Below, in pieces: positions 5,836 to 12,756 of a DNA stretch of 13,986 nt (position 1 is the stretch's first letter; the number at the start of each line of letters is the position of its first letter). This DNA is from CAZBLP01 sp964492825 (GTDB lineage: Bacteria; DYJV01). The stretch lies in assembly GCA_964492825.1 (NCBI GenBank), contig CAZBLP010000052.1:1-13986 (forward strand), given 5' to 3'. Position numbers and translations under genes: made by a program. The notes beneath the pieces are model-generated. The model had not been told where the DNA came from and did not search any database. It saw nothing but the letters and a program-made list of their open reading frames with translations.

Positions 5836-7665
5836 TTATTTATTAAAAAATTCTATAATTTGATTTTGCATTGTATCTTTTGCTTTATCAATAAACTGCT
5901 GGTCAAAAGAAATACCATATTTTTCAGAAGCATTTTCTGTTGAGAGCAAAAACGCATGAGGCACATAATATGGAATATCATTTACAACACCACCATATTG
6001 ATACCATCCTGCATCAGAGGAAACTGAATCTATGTTTTCCGTTGTTATGTCAACTGCTGAGGAATAACCAAGAAGATTGGCAAGTATGGCATTTGAAGTA
6101 TTAGGTACAATAATATCTCCATAAGCAGTTATAACCATTGTTTTATCTTTAATTGCTGAACTCACATTGTAAAGAGGATCAGCAGGGTCAAGTATTAAAT
6201 GTAAAATTCCTAAAAACACATAATATTCTGCTGAGCCTTTTTCAAGACCAAGTGCTTTTATAGCATTTTGCAAATCAGGTATCATTGTCCCGTCAAGAAT
6301 TGTGGAAAGGTCAGCTCCACCAACTGTAAAAGCTGCCTTTGTAATATCATTAGCATTATAAGATGCAAAAATTGAACCTGTAATTGAACCTAAAGAGAGC
6401 GAAACAAAATAAACATTATTAACCGTATCAGGAACATTGTCACCGTTAATATCAAATTTTCCTGCTTTTAAATCTTTAAGTAACAATGTCATATCAAAAA
6501 CAGCTTGATAAATATTAATTCTGTCTTGAACAAGATTGGCAGTTAAAAAACATTCTCCTGAAGTAATTTCACCATCCAAGTTGCAATCAAGGGAATTATC
6601 CGTATAATCAACTCTATCACCATGTAATGGCAAATCCATTGAAATTACAGGATAGCCTGCTTTAAGGAATTCACTGGCAATTGCCAGTGCATAACTTTTA
6701 TCTTCACCAAGTCCATGCTGGAATATGACAACTTTATCAGTGGCACCACTTGGTAATATTATTGTAGGGACATTTTCCGGAGACGGAGTAGTACTTAAAG
6801 TGCTAATGTCATAAGAACTAAAAGAAGTTTCAAAATAATTTAAACCTTCATAACTTGCTGCTGTTTCAGATGATACAGTTGAAGGTAAAAGAGATGTTGC
6901 AGCAAGAATGGATTGAAACTCTTCTGTAATATTTGCATAACTTAAAAAATCAGATGAATCTAAAGAAGCACCTGCTTGTAATTTTGAAAAAGCAGAAAGC
7001 TTTAAAGTCTTATCAGCAGTTGAAAAAGTAAAAAAGCCAAGTAAATCATCAACATTTAACCCTAAACTTGAAACAAGGGTACTATATTCTGTTTTAATTA
7101 AATACTCCATTGCAGGATCATGGCCCACAAAATCTCCGTTTTCAGTTTTAATTCCTTTGGTTATAACAACTGCATATTGTGCATCTCCAATTAATGTGGT
7201 TTTAGGAATAACTTTTATCTGATTGCCATCTTGTATAATAAGTAAGGCATCAGTGCCTGCAACAATGGAAGGTGTTGTATTAAGTGTAGGATTAGTTGAC
7301 AAATCTTTCATAAAAGGAATTAAAAAAATATTCTGATATAAAGATGTTGAATCAAGTTTTTCACTACTGTTTAAAGGAATACTTAAAAAAGTATTAGCTG
7401 GCATACCTTTAATACCCAGAAGATTAATTGCCTGATATAACATTTGAACATCAGCTGGCTCTGAACCTGTTATAGGCAATTTTACTGCAGTACCCTCTTC
7501 ATTTAAAATGGAAGTATTAATATCATTTGGAAGAGGAATAGGTAGAGTCAAAGAACTGTTTGCAGGATCAAGAACAATCCGCGTAGTTAAAGTATTGTAA
7601 TTTACATCTGCATAACTAATGGTAAAAATAGATAAAAAAATAACTGCTAAAATAATCTTCTTCAT
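5836..7665 (-). CDS. volA: Secreted lipase/lysophospholipase, VolA (Pla-1/cef) family
   Basis: This is an α/β-hydrolase like Vibrio VolA, a surface lysophospholipase that feeds fatty acids to FadL. Residues are counted from the upstream TTG (7671). A signal peptide covers 1-21 (cleavage near SYA-DV). There is no lipobox cysteine, unlike VolA. Residues 25-300 resemble the virulence-factor lipase N-terminal domain, with the conserved opening RIVLDPANSSLTLPIPLPND. The hydrolase domain has the oxyanion HG (319-320), DLPLHGDR (346-353), a nucleophile elbow SLSLG (Ser426), likely Asp519 (AYGD) and His572 (PHAF). The first Gly of the usual GxSxG is Ser. Two Asp-rich loops (362-373 and 407-415) look calcium-binding, and C363/C374 may form a disulfide. 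ATG 7665 is chosen because AAGGAG lies 6 nt upstream, whereas TTG 7671 touches it. Confidence 0.85.
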   Translation of the reverse strand: MKKIILAVIFLSIFTISYADVNYNTLTTRIVLDPANSSLTLPIPLPNDINTSILNEEGTAVKLPITGSEPADVQMLYQAINLLGIKGMPANTFLSIPLNSSEKLDSTSLYQNIFLIPFMKDLSTNPTLNTTPSIVAGTDALLIIQDGNQIKVIPKTTLIGDAQYAVVITKGIKTENGDFVGHDPAMEYLIKTEYSTLVSSLGLNVDDLLGFFTFSTADKTLKLSAFSKLQAGASLDSSDFLSYANITEEFQSILAATSLLPSTVSSETAASYEGLNYFETSFSSYDISTLSTTPSPENVPTIILPSGATDKVVIFQHGLGEDKSYALAIASEFLKAGYPVISMDLPLHGDRVDYTDNSLDCNLDGEITSGECFLTANLVQDRINIYQAVFDMTLLLKDLKAGKFDINGDNVPDTVNNVYFVSLSLGSITGSIFASYNANDITKAAFTVGGADLSTILDGTMIPDLQNAIKALGLEKGSAEYYVFLGILHLILDPADPLYNVSSAIKDKTMVITAYGDIIVPNTSNAILANLLGYSSAVDITTENIDSVSSDAGWYQYGGVVNDIPYYVPHAFLLSTENASEKYGISFDQQFIDKAKDTMQNQIIEFFNK

Positions 7666-7705
7666 CTTCAACTCCTTTATAATGAATTATAATTCAATTA
7701 TTTGC

Positions 7706-7734
7706 ATATTAATATATTTTAATTTTTTTGTCAA
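7706..7734 (-). promoter_or_regulatory. Promoter candidate (proximal) for volA-fadL
   Basis: On the minus strand, TTGACA (7734-7729) is followed after 17 bp by TAATAT (7711-7706). The -35 box is perfect, while the -10 box matches 4 of 6. It would give a leader of roughly 35 nt before the volA ATG. Confidence 0.55.
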
Positions 7735-7792
7735 ACAATATTTTAAAGGTAGAAAATAATTTTCTTTAACAGGTAAAAAATTTTATAAATTT

Positions 7793-7821
7793 ATTATAAT
7801 CTCTAATAATCTTTTTTTCAA
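7793..7821 (-). promoter_or_regulatory. Promoter candidate (distal) for volA-fadL
   Basis: On the minus strand, TTGAAA (7821-7816) and a perfect TATAAT (7798-7793) are separated by the ideal 17 bp. The transcript would start near 7786 and carry a leader of about 120 nt before volA. A weak A/T hairpin (7751-7765) lies in that leader. Confidence 0.6.
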
Positions 7822-7887
7822 CACCTTTTTTAAATCTCTATCCAACCATATTACAAATCAATTTAAAATTAAACATTAAAGCAACAA

Positions 7888-8230
7888 GGGGATAGCCTAT
7901 AAGCCGGATTCTGTAATTGGCAGTCATTCATCTACGCTCACAGTCACCTGCAAGCTTTAGCAGCCTACCCAGGGATATTGATGAGGGCAAATCAATCCCT
8001 CTATTTGGCCTTGCACCAGGTGGGGTTTACCCTGCCATTACTGTCACCAGCAATGCGGTGAGCTCTTACCTCGCCTTTTCACCCTTACCCTGCTTATAAT
8101 CAGGGCGGTATATTTTCTGTGGCACTATCCTTCCATTACTGGAAGTTGGTGTTACCAACCACCTTGCCCTCTGGTGTCCGGACTTTCCTCCTAAAATTAA
8201 AATTATTCAGGCGACTGCCCGGCTATCCCC
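7888..8230 (-). ncRNA. rnpB: RNase P RNA, bacterial class A
   Basis: This is the catalytic RNA of ribonuclease P, which removes 5' leaders from pre-tRNAs. Read on the minus strand, the ends pair as helix P1 (GGGGATAGCC at 8230-8221 with GGCTATCCCC at 7897-7888), which fixes both boundaries at 343 nt. Conserved class A elements occur in order: GAGGAAAGTCCGGAC, the CCACAGAAA run, GGTGAAAAGGCGAGGTAAGA followed by GCTCACC, GGGTAAACCCCACCTGG of the L15 loop that binds tRNA CCA, AGATGAATGACTGCC, and ACAGAATCCGGCTTATAG. A + strand reading frame over it is incidental. No clear intrinsic terminator follows the 3' end. The gene lies directly behind aat, from which read-through is likely. Confidence 0.97.
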
Positions 8231-8237
8231 TATGATA

Positions 8238-8265
8238 ATTATATATGTTTTACCGCTTTTTTCAA
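8238..8265 (-). promoter_or_regulatory. Promoter of rnpB inside the 3' end of aat
   Basis: On the minus strand, TTGAAA (8265-8260) and a perfect TATAAT (8243-8238) have a 16-bp spacer. Seven bases separate the -10 box from G8230, the first base of the mature RNase P RNA. The aat stop codon TAA (8241-8239) is part of the -10 hexamer. RNase P RNA can thus be made without 5' processing. Confidence 0.82.
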
Positions 8266-8916
8266 AAGTAGCATAAAATCATCTCGTGGTATATTTATAC
8301 CACCAAACCTGCTAAAATGCAATGAATACACCTGACAGTCTATAAATTCATAACCTCTTTCAAATAAAATATTTGCAAGATATATAAAAGCAAATTTTGA
8401 AACATTAGGCTCTAAACTAAACATAGATTCGCCGGAAAAATACTTGCCTATATTAACTCCATAAAGGCCACCAATCAGTTTATTACCATCCCAAACTTCA
8501 ACAGACAATATATGTCCTCTTTTCTCCAATTCAATGTATCCTTCTATCATTTCATCTGAAATCCAGCTATCATCATTAATTGAATGGAACAATTGACATA
8601 ACTTGATAACCCTGCAAAAAGCTTGATTTGTGGTTATGGTAAATTGGTGTTTTTTATAATACCTTTCAAGCCTTTTGCTTATTCTGAAATCTTCTTTGAA
8701 AATTACAAAACGCGGGTTAGGACTATACCAATATATGAAAGAGTATTTTTTATTTCCAAAACATATTGTTTCATCATACCAGGGGAATATCCCATTTGTG
8801 TAAGCATTGTATAATGTTTTAAAATTATAAGACCCGCCTATAGCAACTAAGCCGCTGTCATCTGCTTCATTTACAGAAGGAAAAGTGGTTATATGTGATG
8901 AAAAAATATGAACCAT
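8239..8916 (-). CDS. aat: Leucyl/phenylalanyl-tRNA-protein transferase
   Basis: Aat moves Leu or Phe from aminoacyl-tRNA onto the N-terminus of proteins that begin with Lys or Arg. This creates a primary N-degron that ClpS delivers to ClpAP. The 225 residues match the family length. Visible motifs are FPSVNEADDSGLVAIGG (12-28), NGIFPWY (about 41-47), WYSPNPRFVIF (about 63-73), SWISDEMIEGY (about 117-127), GGLYGVNIGKYFSGESMFS (about 148-166) and FIDCQVYSLHFSRFGG (about 191-206) followed by IPRDDF. There is no clear Shine-Dalgarno sequence before ATG 8916, and the gene begins 11 nt after clpA, so translation may depend on coupling. Its placement after clpS and clpA puts tagging enzyme, adaptor and unfoldase in one operon. 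The last codons hold the rnpB promoter. Confidence 0.94.
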   Translation of the reverse strand: MVHIFSSHITTFPSVNEADDSGLVAIGGSYNFKTLYNAYTNGIFPWYDETICFGNKKYSFIYWYSPNPRFVIFKEDFRISKRLERYYKKHQFTITTNQAFCRVIKLCQLFHSINDDSWISDEMIEGYIELEKRGHILSVEVWDGNKLIGGLYGVNIGKYFSGESMFSLEPNVSKFAFIYLANILFERGYEFIDCQVYSLHFSRFGGINIPRDDFMLLLKKAVKHI

Positions 8917-8927
8917 TTCATTTTTTA

Positions 8928-11177
8928 TTAAACAACTTCTTCTTTTTTAAAATTAAATTGAAGGGTTTTATTTTTATATTCAACAACTATTTCTTTGTTT
9001 CTTGCATTTTTTTCCATTAATATCATATCAGCTATTTTATCACTAATCTCTTCTTGTATTAATCTCTCCATTGGTCTAGCACCAAAAAATTTATTGTAAC
9101 CTTTTTTAGCAAGGTACCTTTTTGCCGAATAGGTGATATTTAAAACAATCTTTTTCTTTTGTAGTCTTTCATTAAGTTGCAAGATAAACTTATCCACAAC
9201 TTTCAATATCACATTCTCATTTAAATAAGAAAACTCCACAATAGCATCAAGTCTGTTTCTAAATTCAGGTGGAAATTCTTTTTCTACTGCTTTAATATTT
9301 TTCCCAAGTTCTGTTTCCAAAAAACCTATGTTTTGGGTTGCAAGCTCTTTTGCACCTGTATTTGAAGTTAAAATCAGTATAACATTCTTAAAATTAATTT
9401 TTTTACCTATATTATCAGTTAAAGTTCCATAGTCCATAATTTGCAATAAAATACCGTATATATCAGAATGAGCTTTTTCAATTTCATCAAACAATAAAAC
9501 AGTATGTGGATTTTTATTAACAGCTTCGGTTAATTGCCCTCCCTGCTCAAATCCAACATAACCAGGAGGTGAACCAATTAACCTTGCAACTGCATGCTTC
9601 TCCATATATTCACTCATGTCAAATCTTAAAAAATTTATTCCAAGCAATTTTGAAACCTGTATTGAAAGTTCTGTTTTTCCAACTCCTGTTGGGCCAGTAA
9701 ATAAAAAACATCCTATTGGTCTATTTTCATCCCTAAGCCCTACAATATTTCTTTTTAGAGCTTTTACTACTTTTTCCACAGCTAAATCTTGCCCGAAAAT
9801 ATATTTTTTTAATTCACTCCCAAGGGCTATGACCCTTTTTGCATAGGAAATACCTCTATTTGACACAGGCATTCTACTCATAATAGAGACAACTTTTTCA
9901 ATATCTCTCTCTGTTATAACATATTTCCTTTTTTTCATATTTGAAGAAACAAATGCTCCTGCTTCATCAATAACGTCAATTGCTTTGTCAGGTAAAAATC
10001 TTCCTTGAATATATTTATCAGATAATATCACAGCTGATTTAACAGCCCTGTCAGAATATCTTATTTTATGAAATGACTCATATTTATCTTTTAAACCTTT
10101 TAAAATCTCTACTGCTTCGTTTATATTGGGCTGCTCTATATCAACTTTTTGAAACCTTCTTGATAACGCTTTATCCTTATCAAATCCATTTCTAAATTCT
10201 TCATAAGTTGTAGCGCCAATACATTTTATCTTCCCATCAGACAGAGCTGGCTTTAAAATATTTGAAGCATCAAGGGTCCCGCCACTTGTGGCACCTGCTC
10301 CAACAATTGTATGAATTTCATCTATAAATATAATAGGATTTTTTTCTTTTAAAATTTCACCTATAACATCTTTCAGTCTTTTCTCAAAATCTCCTCTGTA
10401 CTTTGTACCTGCGACTAAAGAGCCCATATCAAGTGCAAAAATTTTTGCGTTTTTAATTTTTTCCGGAACTTCTTTTTTAGCAATTTTAATTGCAAGACCT
10501 TCTGCAATGGCTGTTTTACCTACTCCAGGCTCACCAACGAGAATCGGATTGTTCTTCTTTCTTCTGCATAATATTTGGATAATTCTTTGAAATTCTCTTT
10601 CTCTTCCAATAACAGGATCGATTTTTCCACTTTTAGCTAATGCAACAAGCTCTGTTGTAAATCGTTTTAATACATTCTCTTTTCTCTCTTTACTGTTATC
10701 TTCAGTTGATTCTTCATCAAAATCATCCTCAATTTTTGAAAAATCATCATTTGAAATTTTACTTACACCATGTTCAACATAGTTTAAAATATCAATTTTT
10801 TTAATATGCTCTTCATCTTCAAGAAAATACCTTGCGAAACTCTCTTCTTCATTATAAATTGCAATTAAAATATCACCAATCCTAACTTTATTTTGGCCTG
10901 CTGATTTTACATGATTTATAGCATTTGACAAAACTCTTTCTACTGCAACTGTTTCAACAGGAAGCATATTGGTTCTTTCAATATAATCGGAAAAATACAT
11001 TTCAAGATTAGCCTTTAAATTGTCAATATCTCCGCCACAATTATAAATAATATCTTTGCCTTCATCAGTTAATAAAATACAGTATAAAATATGCTCTAAA
11101 GTCACAAACTGGTGATTATTGTCCCTTGCAATTTTATACGCTAAATTAAAAACTTCATTTAAACTTTTTGTTAACAT
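8928..11177 (-). CDS. clpA: ATP-dependent Clp protease ATP-binding subunit ClpA
   Basis: ClpA is a hexameric AAA+ unfoldase that feeds substrates into the ClpP peptidase. The 749-residue length fits ClpA, not ClpB, and there is no long coiled-coil middle domain. An N-terminal Clp-N repeat pair (1-140) is followed by an acidic linker (about 143-165). In the first AAA+ module, Walker A is GEPGVGKT (215-222) and Walker B is IIFIDEIH (282-289). In the second, Walker A is GPTGVGKT (495-502) and Walker B is LLFDEIEKAH (561-570). A ClpP-docking tripeptide IGF (617-619) is present at the expected loop, and EFRNRLDAI (638-646) follows. AGGAG (11184-11188), located in the end of clpS, lies 6 nt before ATG 11177, and the gap to clpS is 3 nt. 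clpP is not in this window. Confidence 0.96.
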   Translation of the reverse strand: MLTKSLNEVFNLAYKIARDNNHQFVTLEHILYCILLTDEGKDIIYNCGGDIDNLKANLEMYFSDYIERTNMLPVETVAVERVLSNAINHVKSAGQNKVRIGDILIAIYNEEESFARYFLEDEEHIKKIDILNYVEHGVSKISNDDFSKIEDDFDEESTEDNSKERKENVLKRFTTELVALAKSGKIDPVIGREREFQRIIQILCRRKKNNPILVGEPGVGKTAIAEGLAIKIAKKEVPEKIKNAKIFALDMGSLVAGTKYRGDFEKRLKDVIGEILKEKNPIIFIDEIHTIVGAGATSGGTLDASNILKPALSDGKIKCIGATTYEEFRNGFDKDKALSRRFQKVDIEQPNINEAVEILKGLKDKYESFHKIRYSDRAVKSAVILSDKYIQGRFLPDKAIDVIDEAGAFVSSNMKKRKYVITERDIEKVVSIMSRMPVSNRGISYAKRVIALGSELKKYIFGQDLAVEKVVKALKRNIVGLRDENRPIGCFLFTGPTGVGKTELSIQVSKLLGINFLRFDMSEYMEKHAVARLIGSPPGYVGFEQGGQLTEAVNKNPHTVLLFDEIEKAHSDIYGILLQIMDYGTLTDNIGKKINFKNVILILTSNTGAKELATQNIGFLETELGKNIKAVEKEFPPEFRNRLDAIVEFSYLNENVILKVVDKFILQLNERLQKKKIVLNITYSAKRYLAKKGYNKFFGARPMERLIQEEISDKIADMILMEKNARNKEIVVEYKNKTLQFNFKKEEVV

Positions 11178-11180
11178 TTA

Positions 11181-11489
11181 TTACTCCTGTTTATCTTCCG
11201 GCTCTATAGAGCATTTTAATGGAAAATTATTTTTTTCTGCAAGAAAGTGAACAACCTCAACCTTAGTAACTGCAATATCAAAAGGATATACTCCACAAAG
11301 CCCTGATCCCTGATTATGAATTTGTAACATAATCTTTACTGCATCTACTTTTCTTTTATTAAATATTTTTTCCAAAATTTCAACTACAAATTCCATGGTA
11401 GTGTAATTGTCGTTATGCATAAGCACTTTATAGAGCTTAGGCTTTTTTAATTTCTTTTTTGTTTTTGTAACTTCTTTTACTTCTGGCAT
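11181..11489 (-). CDS. clpS: ATP-dependent Clp protease adaptor protein ClpS
   Basis: ClpS binds proteins with N-terminal Leu, Phe, Tyr or Trp and hands them to ClpA. The 102-residue chain has a Lys-rich flexible N-terminal extension (about 1-18), as needed for delivery, and then the core. The hydrophobic pocket and α-amino contacts are recognisable: HNDNYTTMEFVV (25-36), including N26, D27 and the gatekeeper-type M32, then MLQIHNQG with H58, and the signature CGVYPFDIAVTKVEVV (65-80). The second Asp of the usual NDD is Asn28. There is no strong RBS; AGG around 11502-11504 is rather distant. A weak promoter candidate upstream on the minus strand is TTGAAA (11631-11626) with TAAATA 17 bp on. 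This is the first gene of clpS-clpA-aat. Confidence 0.95.
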   Translation of the reverse strand: MPEVKEVTKTKKKLKKPKLYKVLMHNDNYTTMEFVVEILEKIFNKRKVDAVKIMLQIHNQGSGLCGVYPFDIAVTKVEVVHFLAEKNNFPLKCSIEPEDKQE

Positions 11490-11638
11490 GTTTTATAAAT
11501 ACCTGTTTACTCTCTCAAATCTAAAAGTTACTTGTTTCAATTGGAATTTTGGCAATTAAAATTTACTGTCATTAGGTAATAGCAGGGTCTGATATTTAAT
11601 ATTATTTATCATATTTCCAAGAATTTTTCAAAATAAAA

Positions 11639-11660
11639 AAGCGGGAGTGTCCTCCCGCTT
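11639..11660 (-). terminator. Strong rho-independent terminator of the acs operon
   Basis: Read on the minus strand, AAGCGGGAG, a GACA loop and CTCCCGCTT form a perfect 9-bp stem followed by a T-run (TTTTATTTT, 11638-11630). It is 35 nt beyond the stop codon of the acsE-like gene and ends the acs transcript. Confidence 0.92.
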
Positions 11661-11694
11661 GAATATTAAAAATATCTAAGCTTTCAAAAATTAT

Positions 11695-12687
11695 TTATAC
11701 TTCCATTTCAAGCCATGAATGTGAGTAGAGAACTTTTCCTGTTAATACTAAAAAGGATTTATAATATTCAAGTTCAATACCACTTAATTCTTTAGGATTA
11801 ATTTTTGGTTGATTTTTATAATCTGTCTGGCTCTCAATGTATACTGAAACTGTTGGAAATGTTTCTTCGTCAAGTTCATGAGCCATAAATCGTCCTGCCA
11901 AATCAACAAGATTTGGTCTTTCACCTTTACAAAGAGCCATCATATCAACATCATAAGCATCAACAATTGATGAATGAATTCCAAGAACCATGTGCATTGC
12001 TTGATAAGGTCCGTTTAATTTTGGTCTTAATTCTGTAGGTGTTCCATTTGAAACATTTGACAAACCGCATGTTGACAATGCACCAGGTGCAAAATCAGGA
12101 ATCATAGGTAAAAATTCTAAAAATGCAATAACCTGATTTAAACTAACACTTACAGGTAACACTATTGGGTCTATCCACATTTTAGATTCAGGAATACCTA
12201 ATTCTAAGGCTTTTCCATATATTTTACCAGCACAATCGCCTCTTTCATTAACATCACGAGGAATACCTTCTTCACTTAATGTTAAAGCAACAAAATTACA
12301 ATTATACTCTTTAACAAGAGGCATTCTTTCTTCTAATGATTCAGGCTGAGCTGAAATTGAGTTAATAATAGCAGTTTCTGGATTCTTCACAGCTTTTAAT
12401 CCTGCTTTAACTGCTTCTGTATTTGTAGAATCAAGTGCAAGAGGAATTTCATCTCCTACTCTTGGATCAACTTCCTGAACGGTTTTCACAAGCCATGCCA
12501 TCATTTCATCACCAGCTTTTCTTGCTGGTCCGAGATTTAAATCTAAAATTGTTGCTCCTGCAGCAATTTCTTCTTCAGCCATTGTCTGAACTGGTTTAGG
12601 ATTTCTTTCTTTTATAGCAGGACCAATTGTTTTAGACATTATGTTAATACTCTCTGCTAATGTTTCTATTTTATACTTTACAGCCAT
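11695..12687 (-). CDS. acsE: Methyltetrahydrofolate:corrinoid/iron-sulfur protein methyltransferase-like protein
   Basis: AcsE moves the methyl group of methyltetrahydrofolate to the cobalt of the corrinoid iron-sulfur protein in the Wood-Ljungdahl pathway. The protein is a pterin-binding TIM barrel of the dihydropteroate-synthase fold. The pterin pocket residues seen in Moorella AcsE are present: ESIN (12-15), LDLNLGPA (48-55), D86 in LALDSTN, N109 in IINSISA, D173 in WIDPIVLP, and N211 in GLSNVSNG. It is 330 residues long against about 262 in Moorella. The extra part is a C-terminal tail (about 255-330) and a short insert near 74-80. GGAGG (12696-12700) lies 8 nt before ATG 12687. Its position after acsC supports the role. 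An alternative is a related cobalamin-dependent methyltransferase, which sequence alone cannot exclude. Confidence 0.82.
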   Translation of the reverse strand: MAVKYKIETLAESINIMSKTIGPAIKERNPKPVQTMAEEEIAAGATILDLNLGPARKAGDEMMAWLVKTVQEVDPRVGDEIPLALDSTNTEAVKAGLKAVKNPETAIINSISAQPESLEERMPLVKEYNCNFVALTLSEEGIPRDVNERGDCAGKIYGKALELGIPESKMWIDPIVLPVSVSLNQVIAFLEFLPMIPDFAPGALSTCGLSNVSNGTPTELRPKLNGPYQAMHMVLGIHSSIVDAYDVDMMALCKGERPNLVDLAGRFMAHELDEETFPTVSVYIESQTDYKNQPKINPKELSGIELEYYKSFLVLTGKVLYSHSWLEMEV

Positions 12688-12721
12688 ACTTAATTCCTCC
12701 CTTTTCTAAATAATTAAAACA

Positions 12722-12748
12722 TCTAACTCAGGAACAACCTGAGTTAGA
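12722..12748 (-). other. Intercistronic hairpin between acsC and acsE
   Basis: On the minus strand, TCTAACTCAGG and CCTGAGTTAGA form a perfect 11-bp stem with a 5-nt loop (TTGTT). It lies 8 nt after the acsC stop codon. The following bases (TGTTTTAATTATTTAG) are not a clean T-run, so it looks more like an mRNA stabilising, processing or partial-termination element than a full terminator. Confidence 0.7.
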
Positions 12749-12756
12749 GTTATATG

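Noticed and set aside
7669..7671. TTG as the start of the lipase
   Set aside because: It abuts the AGGAG. ATG 7665 has a 6-nt spacer and leaves a normal signal peptide.
7799..7887. Intrinsic terminator after rnpB
   Set aside because: No GC-containing hairpin followed by a T-run is present on the minus strand. T-runs exist only as part of generally AT-rich DNA.
7917..8099. 60-residue reading frame on the + strand
   Set aside because: It lies entirely antisense to the RNase P RNA gene, and its open frame follows from the conserved structure of that RNA.
11490..11638. RpoH-type (CTTGAA / CCCCAT) promoter before clpS
   Set aside because: TTGAAA-like pieces exist, but no CCCCAT-like -10 box at the right distance could be found. 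Only a weak σ70-like candidate remains.
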